Positions 1-13,579 are shown, counted from the first letter of the stretch. The stretch: 64,000 nucleotides of DNA from Ceratodon purpureus (GCA_014871385.1 CM026429.1:13739783-13803782), one strand, 5' to 3'. Notes: generated by a model from the letters alone, not told the origin. A program made the numbers and translations.

Positions 1-3000
1 ACTTTTCGCCACGGGCTGTCTGTGCGAGTTGTCATCGAATTACGCACAGGTTGCATTTGAGAAAGTGGTGGACATGGCGAATGCGATGGGGTCCTCTCCT
101 GCAACGAAGCTCGCTGCAATTCGGGTGTTTTCTAAGTTCGGAGTGTCTCCTCATCTGTCACTTGCGGCCCACGAGGTTTGTCCTCGTACCGAATAGTAAT
201 TGAGTTTAGTCATTCTCACAGAGTTGAGAATAGATTGTTCTGGTTTGGACTCTTGATGGTGATTCAACAATAGTAATTTTACAGCCACATCAATGAAATT
301 GATGTGGTCGGGGGTGCATGATTGCCCAAACTAGATGAAGATGATAGTCACCTTAGAGTTGAATAACTGTCATGTTCATATCTCATAACAATTGTTTAAG
401 AATCTGGTGCAACCTCGCACTTGAACGGATGAGCATTCTTGTTTCTTCTATAAACCTAGCTTGATCTTAAAGTTGATGGAAACGTGCAGGAAGGGGAATC
501 TTTGTTACTGCGTTTGCCCACGACAGACATTGTGTCAGCTATGCTTACCACCCTTACTGCGCTTGCTCTCAAGTCGACCGTCACAAGTGAAAGACAAGTA
601 CGCTAATCGTAAACCTTCAACTAGGCCTGATAGAATGAGATGTGGATTTGCAAACATGGCGACATGTGCTCTGGGCTTGCTTTCTCTTATGTCTCTTCCT
701 TTCTGTTAACTTTTCTTTTTATAGCCAGATAAGCTTTGTATCATAGACGTCAAAAAGATACTTCGTATTTAAAGTACTCTTTTGTAAGATGGTTTCCCAT
801 AGTTTTCAAGATGGATTTACACTTTTGGTTTTTAATTGTTTATAACGAGCTTTTACAACTAGTTGAATCTTTCTTTTGAAGACGGTTGTGGGACCTTAGA
901 CTACACTCTTACACCCCATCTTATTGATGACAGAGAATTTGCAGAGCCACCTCCTGTTGATATTAAAGTGGGCAGGTCACTTGCAGGTGGAGTTGTTGTT
1001 TGCATACGTGAGTTCCGATCCTCGTGCCACTGTCCGTGCAGTTGCCCTGCAATGCCTGTCAAAACTAGCTTGCCAAGCTGTCAGGATCAGAGTTTCGAAC
1101 ATGTGGAACTTTTCTGTTCTTCTTTCAGTTGCTGAAGATAGTGTCGCAGCTCCAGCACTTCGAGTATTGGCATTTGAAGTCCTCCACAAGGTTCGTGTTT
1201 GTGCGTTTCACTAGATATGGACTAGATCTGCAACAGTGTATGTGATGGACATTGGCTGGATCAAAGCATGTTTTGCCAGAGTATAGCTATCTGTCTCTTA
1301 TTTTCACCAGCGTGTTGTACTATTTTGCAGCTATCAGATCATTTCGTGAGAGTGGTTGCCAAAGCCGAGCTTTATCGTCTATTGTTGACAGTTGAGTCAA
1401 ATTTTCTGTCTTATGCTTGGCCTTTGAGACAAGCAGCCCTTGAATGCTTGGGATCGTTTGGCTGTAACCTTGCAATGCTTAAGCTGCCAGAGGGTAGTGG
1501 CCGTCCAGATGCCGAGGAGTTCACTAAAGTGGGTTTTGAAAGAGAGGGACAATTGTACGAAGGCAATGCCACAAGCATGCAGGAGTCCAATTGGTATCAA
1601 AGCCACAGGAGCTTCGCAGCAAGAGTGGGATTGTTGTTATGTGACCAACTTGCGTTAGAGGGCGCGCTTGCGATGGGTGTGAGAAACAAGGTGACAGGAG
1701 AGGAGCTTCGAGAAGTGGAGAAAGGTTTTGATCCTGACAGGCTTTTATTTATAACAGGACTTGTCGCGCGACTCATGCAGAACTGTCCTGAGATTGCACC
1801 CATGATTTCGGACTCACTTTTTTTATTGATCAAAGCTGTCACACAAAAGTATGTGGAGGGCGTAAGATCATTGATGGGCAAAAAAGAGGCAGCTGCTCCG
1901 ATGGATTTAGATAGCAAAGAAAGCACAGAACCGGAGGTGGCTCTTGAAGGGAATGAGGTTGTTAGCACTCGCCTAGAGACCGAATTGGAATTTGTGTTGA
2001 CTCTTTGTCATTGCGTGTATGTGGGCGCTAGTGGGATGGATCTGACTTCAGCTTCCTCAACTCTCTTAAAACTTCTGGACCTGACAACACAAGTTTCAGG
2101 AGATAATTCTGCTTGTCACATTTTAAGAGCAACTCTTCCGGCATTATTAAGGGTCTGGAGTTTGAGTGGAAGACGATCCAATGATAGAATAAGTATCGAA
2201 GGCCTCATCACAAAGTGCATCGATCAGTTGAGGGAAATTGGAGAAGTTTGGCCAGCTTATAAAGTAGCTTCGGAGGCCGCGGCATATGGGTTCTGGCTAC
2301 CTGCCTGTGCGTTATTTGAGGCACTCGTTAAGAAGGTTCACTCCGAAGGTTGTTACCTTTGGCTGTTGGGCCTCTCTCACGTTGCAAAGGCTGAAGCTAT
2401 ACTCCGCTCCTCTGACAACAAGAAGGAACATTCGAGGATTTCTGGTAGGGAAGTGCCAGCAAGCACAGCAGGTGATGAGGAGATTCCTAGTACCTCAACA
2501 TCAGGTATGGAAATGGATGTTGAGACAGGTTACATTGACACTACTGTGCTGGAGCAACTGGATCAAGGTAATAATCTTGCATTTACGTATGGTAAAGCGG
2601 CAGCAAGAGCGATTCCTCTTCTCCGTCAGGTAGGAAGTATACTTGCAGCTGGAGTATGCTCTGAGAGGACATTCGAATTTCAGCGATGGCTTATATCAAT
2701 TCGTCTTCGCATAGTACAATCTGTTGCTGACCTTCTTCAAATTTTAAGGCTTGTATTGTCGAGCTACAGCCTGCCCGAGGCCACTACACCCGCAGTCGAT
2801 ATGAATATGGATTGCTCTATTCCAGCGTTTGGGTCTCCAGGCGGTGAAGCGTCGGTTAATACTGTTTCGGATGGCGTGTATGATCGGCAGATTTTATCTA
2901 CTTTTAGAAGCGCAAAAGAGAGAGCCTCCGGAATATGTACTCAGTTGATACAGCTCAGCAAAGAGCTTGATTTGCTTGGGTTGTCGTTTCTGGGACTAGA

Positions 3001-4222
3001 TGAGGAGAGTCTTGAACGTCTTCGCGAAGCTTCTGTGAGCTGCTCTTTACTTGCCTTCTGTACAGACGCTGTATTCTTGGTGGTCTTACCTTCATCCGAG
3101 AACCTCAAGGACGATTCTGCCGTTCGGAATCTTTACCTTCGCTTAAGACATGTGAACGGTCTTCAAGGTATTGACCTTCTGCAGTCTTGGGTTGAGGCCA
3201 AGAATGAAACTGATGGATCCCTCATGGGAGGTTGTTGTCCAAATAGCGCTGTTGTCAGAGTCTGCGATTGGGCTATCAAGATAATTAGCAAATTAGAGAG
3301 AGGCACCTCTGTTTTGAAACAACAAAATAGCTTCCAAGATGTTCGTGTGGAGGCTCTGCACTTCTTACAACTTTTGATTGGAGAATGTTCACAACTTCCA
3401 TGCCCTATTCCAAGATACTTCTTTTGTACGAGGTATTTTTTTCCTACTTCTCTCTTCGATGTTCTCCTTGGAAAGTTAGTGAGTAGTTGAATCTTCCATT
3501 CGTTTTATTTATTTAACACCATTTTGCTCTCCATAGATTAGATTTGAATATGAAGCTAATTTCTATTAGTATTGTGGTGAGCAAGCAGTCCGCGTGCAGC
3601 TGTGGAATTGTTCGTAGCTCAAACTGGAAGGGAAGAGCTCAGTGAGCTCTGCGTGAAACAAGGCTCATCTCTTGTTTTGAGTATCTGCGCACAACTTACC
3701 AATGAGCCTGTGAGAAACTCTTCAAAGATTTCGTCTCTCTTCTGCGTTCTTACATTCCAAGGTGTTGAAAGCACCTCACTCGTAGAGGAAGACCTTTATG
3801 CAGATTGGAAATTGGGCTGGCATGAAGGCCAAGCATCAAACCAGTCTCTCGTAGACTTTTCTCTGGTTGAAAAACTTGTACAACGAGCCAAGTGTGTGGA
3901 TGCCAAGGATGCTGTCGAACTTGAGGAAGGCTTGGTGTCTTTGTCAACCGCAAAAGATGACACTTGCTCATCTATGAGTGGAAAGGGATCCGCAAAGAGG
4001 GCTGGTGCATCAGGAAGGAGTTTTGCCATATTCACCATGGATAAAAAAGGCAAGGGCTTCTCCTCATGTAATTTGGATGTTTCGGCGTTCCCTTCCGGGC
4101 AGTACCAACTATCCTTCGACTGTGTGGGCATGGACGCCAAGAACAAACCATGGGTTCTACTTCCTTCTCGTATTCTTCCTTCAGAGACCTTGAAAATTTC
4201 TCCTAGTGGTGCCTCTGCTTGA
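1..4222 (+). CDS. INTS7: Integrator complex subunit 7-like protein, 3' portion (5' end outside window)
   Basis: Armadillo/HEAT-type protein resembling plant Integrator subunit 7 (EMB1895-like), a nuclear scaffold of the Integrator RNA 3'-processing complex. Five exons keep phase: 1-175, 490-597, 987-1190, 1331-3432 and 3589-4222, about 1,074 codons including the stop. The first exon reads LFATGCLCELSSNYAQVAF, matching the plant INTS7 segment around SSLFAAACFCE. Helical repeats follow, for example SSDPRATVRAVALQCL in exon 3. The big fourth exon encodes a long alpha-helical region with an acidic Ser/Thr-rich linker near 2470-2530. The acceptor at 3588 was chosen over the nearby AG at 3598 because only it joins in frame. 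The C-terminus is a compact segment ending PSGASA. The 5' exons lie before the window. The family assignment rests on remembered similarity, not a search. Confidence 0.72.
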
Positions 4223-4829
4223 GAATTTGACTGGCTTGAGGCTAGTGCCCTCTTGAACTGCAGGCTGATTCACTCTGAGCTATCTACATTATTTTTGAAC
4301 CAGCCATTGATAGGGTGATGATTTTCTTGCTTTGGTAGTTAGTTATCTGGAGGATTATAAATTTTGGCAAATATTGAGGAAAAATACCAAAAATTCCTAA
4401 TACCAAAAATTGTAAATATTTGGAAAGTGAAATGTATATGGGATCCCACATTGATTAATAGACTTACTCATTTTCAGACATATTTGCCATTCTTTTCCAC
4501 TTCTGACAATATTCCAAGCTATTTTTTAATTTTCTCAAGAATTCTTGATGTTTAAATGCTATTAGTGGATTTCTTCTCTACAATTAGTAGAACAGTTCTA
4601 CTCATGTCCCATTTGACACCACAAACAAGAATTTTACACATACAATATAACCCACATAAAATGTATTGTAAAATACAAATGAAATATACTATAAAACTAG
4701 CATAAAACCTATTTACAAAAAAATAAAAATAAAACTTGTACATCTGCTAAACACTTTGTCCGACTTCGTACGGCAAACATTAGTCAATTTTACTACAAAT
4801 CTAAGATAGGAATTAATTTGTATAACTTT

Positions 4830-5300
4830 TCAAAACTTAAATTATTTTCTTTATGTATTTTTTGGAATCTTTTACATTTCTTTATCAAAATTTTATTCAC
4901 TTTCTTTTATTCCACATTCTCTTTTCTGCATATTTTCCATTCCCATTTCTTGTATTCTTAACATCCTTTTCTTTTATTATTAACTTCTTTTTGTGTTATT
5001 TTAATTATTTTTTCTTTGATAAGAATTATCTTTTCTTAAAATTATAATATCCTCTTCATTTAATTTTTAATTCCATTTTTCTTTAATTTTTTATTCTCAC
5101 TTCCGTTTATTCCACATTCACTTCTTTTTATTTTTAATATCCTTATCTTTTATTAGAATTCCCTTTATTTTAAATTTGTAGTACTCTTTTTCTTTAATTT
5201 TTATTTCCTCTTCTTTAATGTTTAATACCCTTTTCTTATATTTCAAACACCATTTCTTTCACTTTTTATTCCTTCTCCTTTTATTATTTTATATTCAAAT
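4830..5300 (+). repeat. Pyrimidine-rich degenerate tandem array
   Basis: About 470 bases of almost pure C/T/A on the + strand. A loosely repeated unit of roughly 24-40 bases alternates TTTTTATTCC or TTTAATATCC with CTTTTCTTT blocks. The strand asymmetry and recurrent TTCC/TATCC words suggest a decayed tandem array rather than random AT-rich DNA. Unit boundaries are uncertain by eye. Confidence 0.5.
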
Positions 5301-7369
5301 AATCCTTACTTTGTTCTCTACGTCCATCCCATAGTTCCACATCATGTCCAGCGCTGTGGACAAAAGCCGCACCTTATTTTCTTTTCCTCCATTTTGCTGT
5401 GATAATTCGGAGGACGCAGAAGGAAATGATTCCTTTCAGAAACTCTTGATCCATCCTTGTAATTGGAGGATATAATTTTGTGGTTTTGGGATGATTGTGG
5501 AACCTACCATCGGGAATCTTAAAAAAGAGTATTTCGTGAATTCTTATGGATTTCTAATTGGAAATATTTCTTTGTCATTCATTGGTGTGAGCCACAGTAA
5601 TTGTACAGGTTTGTGTAGTTGGATTGAATCACACTCATTGTCTTTTACCATGGAATTTCCCTCCCTAAGCCTTCATGACTCTAAACCACCTCAGTTCTCT
5701 CCCTATCCTCAACCCCTTTTCACACCCCAATAGTGTTCCGTATTGCTTGAGTCCTTTTTAAGTTCTTTTTCTAAATTAAATGGACGTGTGATTACATGAT
5801 ATGAATTCTTATACATTACAAAATTTGACGCCTATAAGCACTTATATATGGTAGTATTTTTATGTTATTGCTAAAAAAAGCACTTAAAGTCATATTTTTC
5901 TAAACTCATCAACTTTGAAATGTACTCAATGGATTACAACAAGATAGCTTCTCCATGATCCTATACTATGAAAAATATGTATTGAAAAATTAATACACTT
6001 TTGAATTGTGGAAATTAAGCTGGAAAAATGCACTGTATGAAATTCTTAGTTGCACACCAATTTGCACTACGCACTTGGACTTGATAAAAATATGTCCCTT
6101 GCACATTTATTGACCATTCCCTCAAGTTTCATAAGAGTAGCATAAAAATAACTTGTCCTTTTTATTCCTTTTAGCCAAATTATAAAAGAGAAACAATCCC
6201 GAATATTTTTTGAAAGGACTTATTTGGAATACAAGATGATCAATTTTTTTAAAGTAAACTATATGAACAGTTGCAACTAATTTTCATAAGAATGACATTA
6301 AATTAATGCATTAAGGTATAGGTATTGAGGTGCAAGAAGTTTTGTGGAGGGAGGAAGAATTCACAATTGGATAGTCCTTTCGGACACCCAATGGTGCCAT
6401 TACCCAATAAAGCTTTGTAAGAGTCTTTTAAAACATGAAACTTATTCTTATTATTTAAAAGATTGTATACTATTTAAAATTCATTAAAAAAATTCTATCA
6501 ATAATTAAATATATTTATATTTGTTCTCAAAAAATATTATTTAAATATAATTTCTAATCTTTAATTTTTTTTAAACTTTTTTTAATAAAAAATAATTCAT
6601 TTTGTTCCAATTCTTTGTTGCTTTTATAATTTAGAAATTAACTTAAATAAATTATTAAAGATTAAATTTAATAAAATTATTGAAAATCAATTTAAATTTT
6701 TACTTCTAAATCATTAAAGAAACTAGTTTTAATTAATTTTCAAAATTTTTATTCGTAAAAAACAATTAAAATTATTCCATTTAAATTTTTTACACTTTTT
6801 TAAGACCATGTAAAACACATAATTTTGAATAGCTTTTTTATTACAGGACTTAGGCAATATTATTGTTGGAAAAATCCTTGTAATCATGTTAAAAGCTACA
6901 TTTAGTATGCATGTATTCTTATTTTTTACTGCATTCTACATTTCATATACATGTATTAAATTTTATATTATATATGTCAAAAATGAATGAATAATGTCTT
7001 TCTTAAAAGTCTTGAAAGTCTTTAGTCTCTTTAAAAGGCCAAAATATTTTCTATCTTTTTTAAAAAAAAAAAAAAAAACGAATTGATGAAAAAATGCTTT
7101 AGAACATTACCTGAAACTATTATCATTAATTTTCCTACTACTTTCTTCAAAATTTTATGATATTTTAAAATACTAAATATTAAGTAATGTTAAAATTCAT
7201 TGTTTTATTGTGATAAAAATAATTCAAAAGCTCGAGGTACTTTATTAATGCCAAATTCCTTAATACACTTCATATGTACATTTTGTATTCTATATATTCA
7301 AAATATTTTATATAATTAATTACACATTGGCGCCATAGTTGACAATGATTTACACTCGCAAATAGGCTA

Positions 7370-8045
7370 AATATGCATTGGATTAAACAAATTAGCATTA
7401 AACAAATTAAGATTTCAAGATAAAGCACTTATGCAACAAGCGGATTAAGAAAGCCAATAAACCATAAGTACATTCAAAAAGACAATTAAGCATAAGGCAA
7501 TTAGGCCATTAAACAAGGCACAAAAACTTCAATTCATTCAGAAAAGGAAACAACCAGTAAAACAACTCGTAGACAAATTAATCATCCAACAAATTCGCAC
7601 TTTCAAAAGTTAAATACTTATAAGTGCATCTAGGAGAATTACAAGTCAAGTAGACAACTTACACTTAAGCAACCAACAAGTTAAAACTCGCACATAAGCA
7701 TCCATCAAGTTAACTTTTCATCTTAGTCATCTAGCACATTTGCAGTTATGCAAGTTAACAACTAGTATGCAGTAAACAGTTGAATTATTTGTCATGCAGA
7801 TAGATTTACATGTCAGTAGGAAGGTTTGTTTACGCATGAAGCACATAAGCACATAAGCAAGGAGGTTTTCCTAATGCACTTAAGAACTCCCTCTTGCAGG
7901 TTTCACTTAGACAGGTTTCAACTCGCAGCCAATTCATCAACATAAACACTTCAGAATAATGAACTTAAGCACTTAACATAAACACTAATGCACTTAATCC
8001 ACATCCGTAGACATAAGTATAAGCAAACAAGCATGAACTATTGCA
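7370..8045. repeat. Degenerate short-motif repeat block (AAGCACTTAAGC-like)
   Basis: For about 670 bases the sequence repeatedly uses close variants of CATAAGCA, GCACTTAAG, AACAAATTAAG and AAGCAAACAAG, unlike the AT-only DNA on either side. Spacing is irregular, so this may be an ancient minisatellite or several overlapping short repeats. No ORF or structured RNA was recognised. Confidence 0.4.
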
Positions 8046-8904
8046 TAATTTAACTATAATACGTCTTAAACATATTTTTTTTCATTTTACAATATATAAT
8101 TTACTCTCATATTCCAAAAGTTTAAAGTCACAATATAAGAAATCATAAATTTACTTATTTTAAATTTAAATTCTAGAATTGAATAAAATAAAATATAGAT
8201 GCATTCTAGTATATAAATTCTTTGATATTTATATTAAAAACATACATTAATTAGAAGATACATGGTAAAGATCTAAAGTTCTAAATGATACGCAAATACT
8301 TTTTCAAATGTTAAAATATGTTTTAGGTTTTAAAAAGACACTAAAATGTATTTTTATTATGAATCTATGTAAAATTAGCTAAATACACATATTAATAGAT
8401 GCATTTTCAATATTGGAGAGAATATTTATTACTATCATTCAAAAAAATAATTTATTTCTAAAATTAAAATATCTGCTTTTCAAAGTTAATGAGTATCTTT
8501 TAAAATTTATAATATTTTATTTTCTACTAGTGACACTTGCATAAGCATTCATAAGAGTTTTGAATAATTATTTATATTTTCCACTCAATGTACATTTTTA
8601 AATGCATTATTTTATTTATTTTTGTATAATCATGAAAATTTGATAATAAAATTATCACTTTAAATCTTGTATTTCTAGACCTATAATTGTTTTAAGCTCA
8701 AATTACTACAGTCAATACTAAAATGTCATAATACATTAATACATTATAGAAATGATATATATTTTGTACGTTTATAATGTAAATTCAATTAACATTTTTG
8801 GTTTTGTCTTTATTATGTTTTCAAATGAAATATTTAATTTAAAAAACTATAAATTGGAACATATGACAATGAAGTGTGAAATCCAATATGATTAATCTAC
8901 CTTA

Positions 8905-8907
<3 letters not shown>

Positions 8908-8963
<56 letters not shown>
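8908..8963. repeat. (TA)n microsatellite, about 28 units
   Basis: Uninterrupted alternating T and A for about 56 bases. It is likely length-polymorphic and hard to assemble. Confidence 0.98.
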
Positions 8964-8967
<4 letters not shown>

Positions 8968-9340
8968 TTAATTTGAATCTTACATAGGCTAATTCACTCT
9001 GTGCTTTCGTTCTTTGAAGTGTGTGCCTTCTCGCGACAAGAGGTTTGTCTTGACAGTTTATGAGAGGATCATTCTGTTTTGTGGTGCTTGAAGGTTTGGA
9101 TAAGTCAGTTCAGTATTCTTATTTGTGAAGATGGAGTGGAGAGCGCATAGAATCAATCGATTGCTGCTGACCAAGAAAGTTCATAATATGATAATAATCA
9201 TATTTGACTAAAAATACATATATTTATGATATTTATCAATCAATAGTTATAATACTCTTTCTTTATCATCAACACGGTTTATTAGTTTGTATTCTATATG
9301 CAATATAGGAGGTGTTAAGTTTAATAGTCAGAAAACATTT

Positions 9341-9539
9341 TAAAGCTAAATTAGCTATCTTCTCACTTTTTATAAATTGAGTATCTAAAAAATTTAAAAT
9401 ACAATGGGCTATCCTTTCATCTTGAAGGCTAATTTTTTATAAAGCTAAATTAGCTATCTTCTCACTTATTATAAATTGAGTATCTAAAAAATTTAAAATA
9501 TAATGGGTTATCTTTTTGTCTTGTAGGCTAACTTTTTAT
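9341..9539. repeat. Two-copy tandem duplication, unit about 99 bp
   Basis: Copy 1 (9341-9439) and copy 2 (9440-9539) both begin TAAAGCTAAATTAGCTATCT and continue through TCTCACTT, ATAAATTGAGTATCTAAAAA and ATTTAAAATA, then GGCTAA, with a few substitutions. The copies are directly adjacent, as expected from a local slippage or unequal-exchange event. Confidence 0.9.
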
Positions 9540-10818
9540 AGTTGAAGATTTTGTAGAAAAAATGATTGATTGAAAATAGAGTTGAATACAACATCAAATT
9601 TGACTACATAAAAAGTCTCCAATCACTAAATTAATCAAAATCCATAGTTTTGGAAAGCTTACTCTATTATTATTAATTTCTATAATTCGTGTATTTTTCA
9701 TTTTAATAATGATGTAGTTATGATAGTTTATAAAACTCTCTTGAAATTTTGTTGAAACTTGAATGATTTTACAAGGACGCTGAAGTAATTATGGATTAAT
9801 AATTTTTTGCATTTAAATAAACGTGTTTTTAATGTTTAGTTAATAATATCTTTAACCCATAATAATTAAATTCAAGACTAGTTTAAAGTATAACATTCAT
9901 AGTTATGTTGATTTTATATAATTCTTCAAGAATAATTTGGTGCAAAAAGAATTTTATTAAAATAATATAGCTTGATGGTTTAATGCAAAAATTTAATTTC
10001 TCAAAAGAATTATATCAAATCATATACTGTAATTAAATTTCTTACATATTGGATCCGATGATTACAATCATTTTTTCTACATATTATTGTCTTCCACTTA
10101 TATCTCATCTCAACTAATTCTACGTCATTCCTTGCAACATATGTTTTATTTAATCGATTTATTGCCAAATAAATATTACAAAACGTAATTAATGATATGA
10201 TACAACATCAATGAGTTCTATGACAAAATCAAATTTATTCGTAGTGATTTTCATTGAAATTGAAAGAACTAAAGTAAAAAATTTACTTCTTAATTTTTAT
10301 GTATCATGTTGAAAAATTGAATATTTAAGTGGGTCTTTGACAATACCTTCTTATGTTTATTAAGCAAGGACAAAAGAACACATGAATAAATGAATAAATA
10401 ACTGTTGCACAATTATTCATTTATTGCATAGCTGAAGTGCACATACAAAGTGCATATTTCATATGTGTAAAATTTTGAAATAATTCTTTTAGTTTTTAGC
10501 TGAAAATAACAAAAAGTAAAAGAGACAAAAAAACCTCCGGGATCCCAAACCCCACACACCCGTCCACACCAAAGCGCCCTGTTTCTGTTCCTGACCCCAA
10601 CGCACTCACTCACTCATTCATACCAAAAACATCTACTGCACCTAAAACCCCCACTATCTACAAAAACCCCGCAATCGACCCGCTGAAATCTAGAATAATA
10701 ACATATATACTCCCATTTCCTTTTTCATAAAGTAACGGTTCCAGATGCACTGTCTCGCTCACGAACGCGGATGCGAGTCACGGCGAGCGATTGTAGAGAT
10801 GTTATTTATTGAGTTTGC

Positions 10819-12500
10819 ATGGCGATGGAGAAGCCTCACGGCTGGGCGTCGCTCACGCGCATGCACCGCAACGGCGACGCCACGGGAGGGGGGGTTGTTG
10901 CGGAGGAGGCGTTCCCGTCGCTCGCTAGCGGGGGGCCGAAGTCAGGGGGTGTTGCGAATGGGAGGCGAGCTGGAGGGAGCCTGCAGGCGCCGTTTGTGAG
11001 CGTCGCGAGCAAGGGGCTAGTGGTTGCGTGTGGTAGCAGGGGGAGCGAGGGGGGCTTGAGCGCGGAGGACGTGGTGGTGGCCAGGCTGCTGGAGCAGAAT
11101 GCGTGGGCGGATGATGTGCTCGTGCGCGATGTGGTGCGAGCTGTGGACGGGGACGAGGGTATGGCCAGCGCGCAGCTGGCTGACATGGCCGGGCTGGAGT
11201 CTCCCGGAGCTGGGGAGCGGGATGGGGTGATGGGTGATGCGGGGCGGGCTGCTGGCGCCGTGGAGTGCGAGGAGAATGATGTTTATTTGAAGTTTCGGAG
11301 GGAGGCCTTGCGGCTTAGTCGGTGCGTGAGGGCTTTTGGGTTGGTTTTAGTCATGAATTTCGAGTTTTTCGGGGGTGGAATTTTTTTGCTCTTTTTGAAT
11401 CTGATTGGTTCGGTGAAGTGAATTCAATACTTTGATAAACGTTGGTGTTGTTGGATGCTGTTTGTTGAATTTGAATTTGAATTTGAATTTGAATTTGATT
11501 TTTTTTTTTTTAATTTTTCCTTTTTCGTGGGGGTGCAGGGCCAGGGGGAAGTATGCTCGTGGTGCGTACAATGCGTATATGGCTGGGGACCATGCTCATG
11601 CAAAGCAGTTCTCGAGAGAAGCACGCGAGAATTTTAAGACTGCTGAGATATTGCACGCTCAAGCTGCCGAGGAGATTCTTTACTCTAGAAATGCAGGTCA
11701 GCGGCGTACTATTTTTTTATTTGGATGATGACGTTGTTGAAACCTTGAATTTGGAGTGTGATTTGGAAAGATTATTTCTGGCTAATTTATATTAAATTGT
11801 ATGATTAATCATCTGTGGCTTTTTACATTGCCGATTTTGGTTTTAGATTAATGTTAACATTGCGTTGTGGTTTTTCTGTTTTGTAGATGGACATGTGAAT
11901 GTGTGGTCGATTGATCTACATGGATTGCACGCTACTGAAGCAGTAATGGCTCTTCAAGAACGTCTTGCTTATATCGAGAAAGAGTTGTCAACGAATCCAG
12001 CGTTTCTTTACAGTCAATCACAGCGGGCGCCGGGGCATGAGCAGCCGTTGCCACTAGCGGCTTCACGAGCTGTTGTGAAAAATGAACTCTCCGTCATAAC
12101 AGGTACATTAATCCTCAGAAGCGCAGGCTTATGTTTTATATTTTGTTTCATATCCTGTCTGCTTCGTGATTAGGAGTTGCCGTAGTCTACAATCTTTTTT
12201 AATTTCATTGAAGCACATCCGTTTACCCTGTTATTCATCTTGAGGAACCCAATACTGTAGGTGTTGGACGGCACAGTAAAGGTGGCCCTTCTCTTCCATT
12301 GGCCGTCAAGAATTTCCTTCTAGCTCATGGGTACTTCACCACATCTTTCTCATAATATGACCTTTCTGTTTCATTTAAGTACTTAAGTATGCGTGATGTT
12401 TGTGATGCCGACTTCTTTAGCATGCATGCCTCGCAGGTACAAGTTTAGTGAACCAAGGCCTGGTGCAATGTCTGTTACTCCCAAGCGGCACTACTCTTGA
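10819..12500 (+). CDS. DUF1771-Smr domain protein (CID5/6/7-like)
   Basis: Predicted 336-residue protein with a C-terminal Smr domain, a MutS-related putative nuclease or RNA/DNA-binding fold, preceded by DUF1771. Five exons keep phase: 10819-11321, 11539-11696, 11887-12102, 12261-12330 and 12437-12500. Residues 1-165 are Gly/Ala-rich and include a degenerate CUE-like helix pair around LLEQNAWADDVLVRDVV. The DUF1771 helix lies near residues 155-220 (KYARGAYNAYMAGDHAHAKQ). The Smr core shows the hallmark DLHGLH motif and GVGRHSKGG, then YKFSEPRPG near the end. In Arabidopsis, CID5-7 with this domain order also bind poly(A)-binding protein, but no clear PAM2 motif is visible here. The coding start is the first ATG in frame. 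Exon 1 is much richer in GC than its surroundings. Confidence 0.85.
11463..11497. repeat. Hexanucleotide microsatellite (TTTGAA)n in intron 1 of the Smr gene
   Basis: About six perfect TTTGAA units lie between exons 1 and 2 and are followed by a run of T that forms part of the pyrimidine tract before the acceptor at 11538. Confidence 0.95.
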
Positions 12501-13497
12501 TTAGGTTTGAGTCTGGCACATGTGTACAGTTCCCTTTAGGGTTGTACTACTAGGTCTCTTACATTTAGTGTGATTTGGTTTGCAATTGGTTGTGCTTCAA
12601 AAGTTGCACAACCTTGTAATGCTAGCAATAGGTTGTTCTCAGGAAACCAAAAAATGTGCAATGGCAAATGCCTTACACGACCTTAGTATTGCCACGACAG
12701 TATTTCTGCGTGGCTGTGGCGACTCGTTGATTCAGTCGTTTGTATTTTAGACACAGAGAGGTCCATTTTAGGTAGTGAGCTTAGCACATTCTTTAACCAA
12801 TGACAAGAATGACGGTCAGGGGTACTCGGTAGAGAGTGTCAACCCCACGGTCATTGGATCATATTCAGTCCCTGTTTACAAGCCTGGGGTGTAGCATATC
12901 TGAATAACAAGCATACTTGTGGGATTTGTATCCTGGTGCTTGTAATGTAATGCCAAAGTAGCTCTCTGAATCTGAAAGGATTCTCAGCAGCTATGCGTGC
13001 AATCAAGTGATTTCTGTTTGCTTTGTCCTAAAGGACATTATGTTTATTCAAATTGCGAATTCTCTTGAGATGAATCATGTTAATGGACCCATGTCACAGG
13101 CAACCCCTATTTGGTACCCCCCCTCTGATTATCATAAATCTCAGGCGTAGTTTTGGGTAGGTTTTTGTAAACTGTTTTAGGGGGTTACCTTGTCAAGTAC
13201 CTCAAGATTCAGTCCATTGTCACAAATATACACTGAACTAGTTTTCTCTTTCAACAGACACACAGGCATTCTTGCCGGCACACATGAAAATACATAATGC
13301 TGAATAACTTATTTATCAGATAGCTCCATTTTAGGAGATCATCCATCAGAATCTAGGCCTTTAGATGAGTCAGCAAGTTACGTATTAGATACCTTCCCAA
13401 CAATACGAATCTCCCGAAGTGATGCAAAATCCAGAAGTAACAAATGCGGCTTAGCAGCGACAAAAGCAAAAGATTATAGTCGCTATTGAGTCTCATC
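12501..13497. other. Spacer between the Smr gene and tRNA-Ser
   Basis: Holds the presumed 3' untranslated region of the Smr gene. No credible ORF, RNA gene or repeat was seen. Confidence 0.7.
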
Positions 13498-13579
13498 CGT
13501 CGCCTAAGAGATTCGAACTCTTGCGGGGAAACCCCATGTACTTAGCAGGCACACGCCTTAACCACTCGGCCAAAGCGAC
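13498..13579 (-). tRNA. trnS-GCU: tRNA-Ser (anticodon GCU)
   Basis: An 82-nt class II tRNA without intron. The seven-base-pair acceptor stem pairs 13573-13579 with 13499-13505, including one G-T pair, and leaves G as the discriminator base. The D-arm is GGCCGAGTGGTTAAGGC, the anticodon loop is CTGCTAA (anticodon GCT), the long variable arm is a GGGG/CCCC hairpin, and the T-arm contains GTTCGAATC. No CCA is encoded, as expected for a nuclear gene. A TTTT run about 27 nt past the 3' end on the minus strand (13468-13471) is a plausible Pol III terminator. Confidence 0.97.

Larger units (their letters stand above)
4223..10818. other. AT-rich gene-poor region of about 6.6 kb
   Basis: No open frame here looks like a gene on either strand. 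The stretch is strongly AT-rich with homopolymer runs, including an A run near 7062-7078. It holds a pyrimidine-rich array, a degenerate repeat block, an (AT)n tract and a 99-bp tandem duplication, listed separately. The last 300 bases become GC-richer as the 5' region of the Smr gene begins. No intact transposon ORF was seen. Confidence 0.8.

Noticed and set aside
8908-8963. (TA)n tract considered as a promoter or origin feature
   Set aside because: A plain microsatellite in a gene desert gives no evidence of function.
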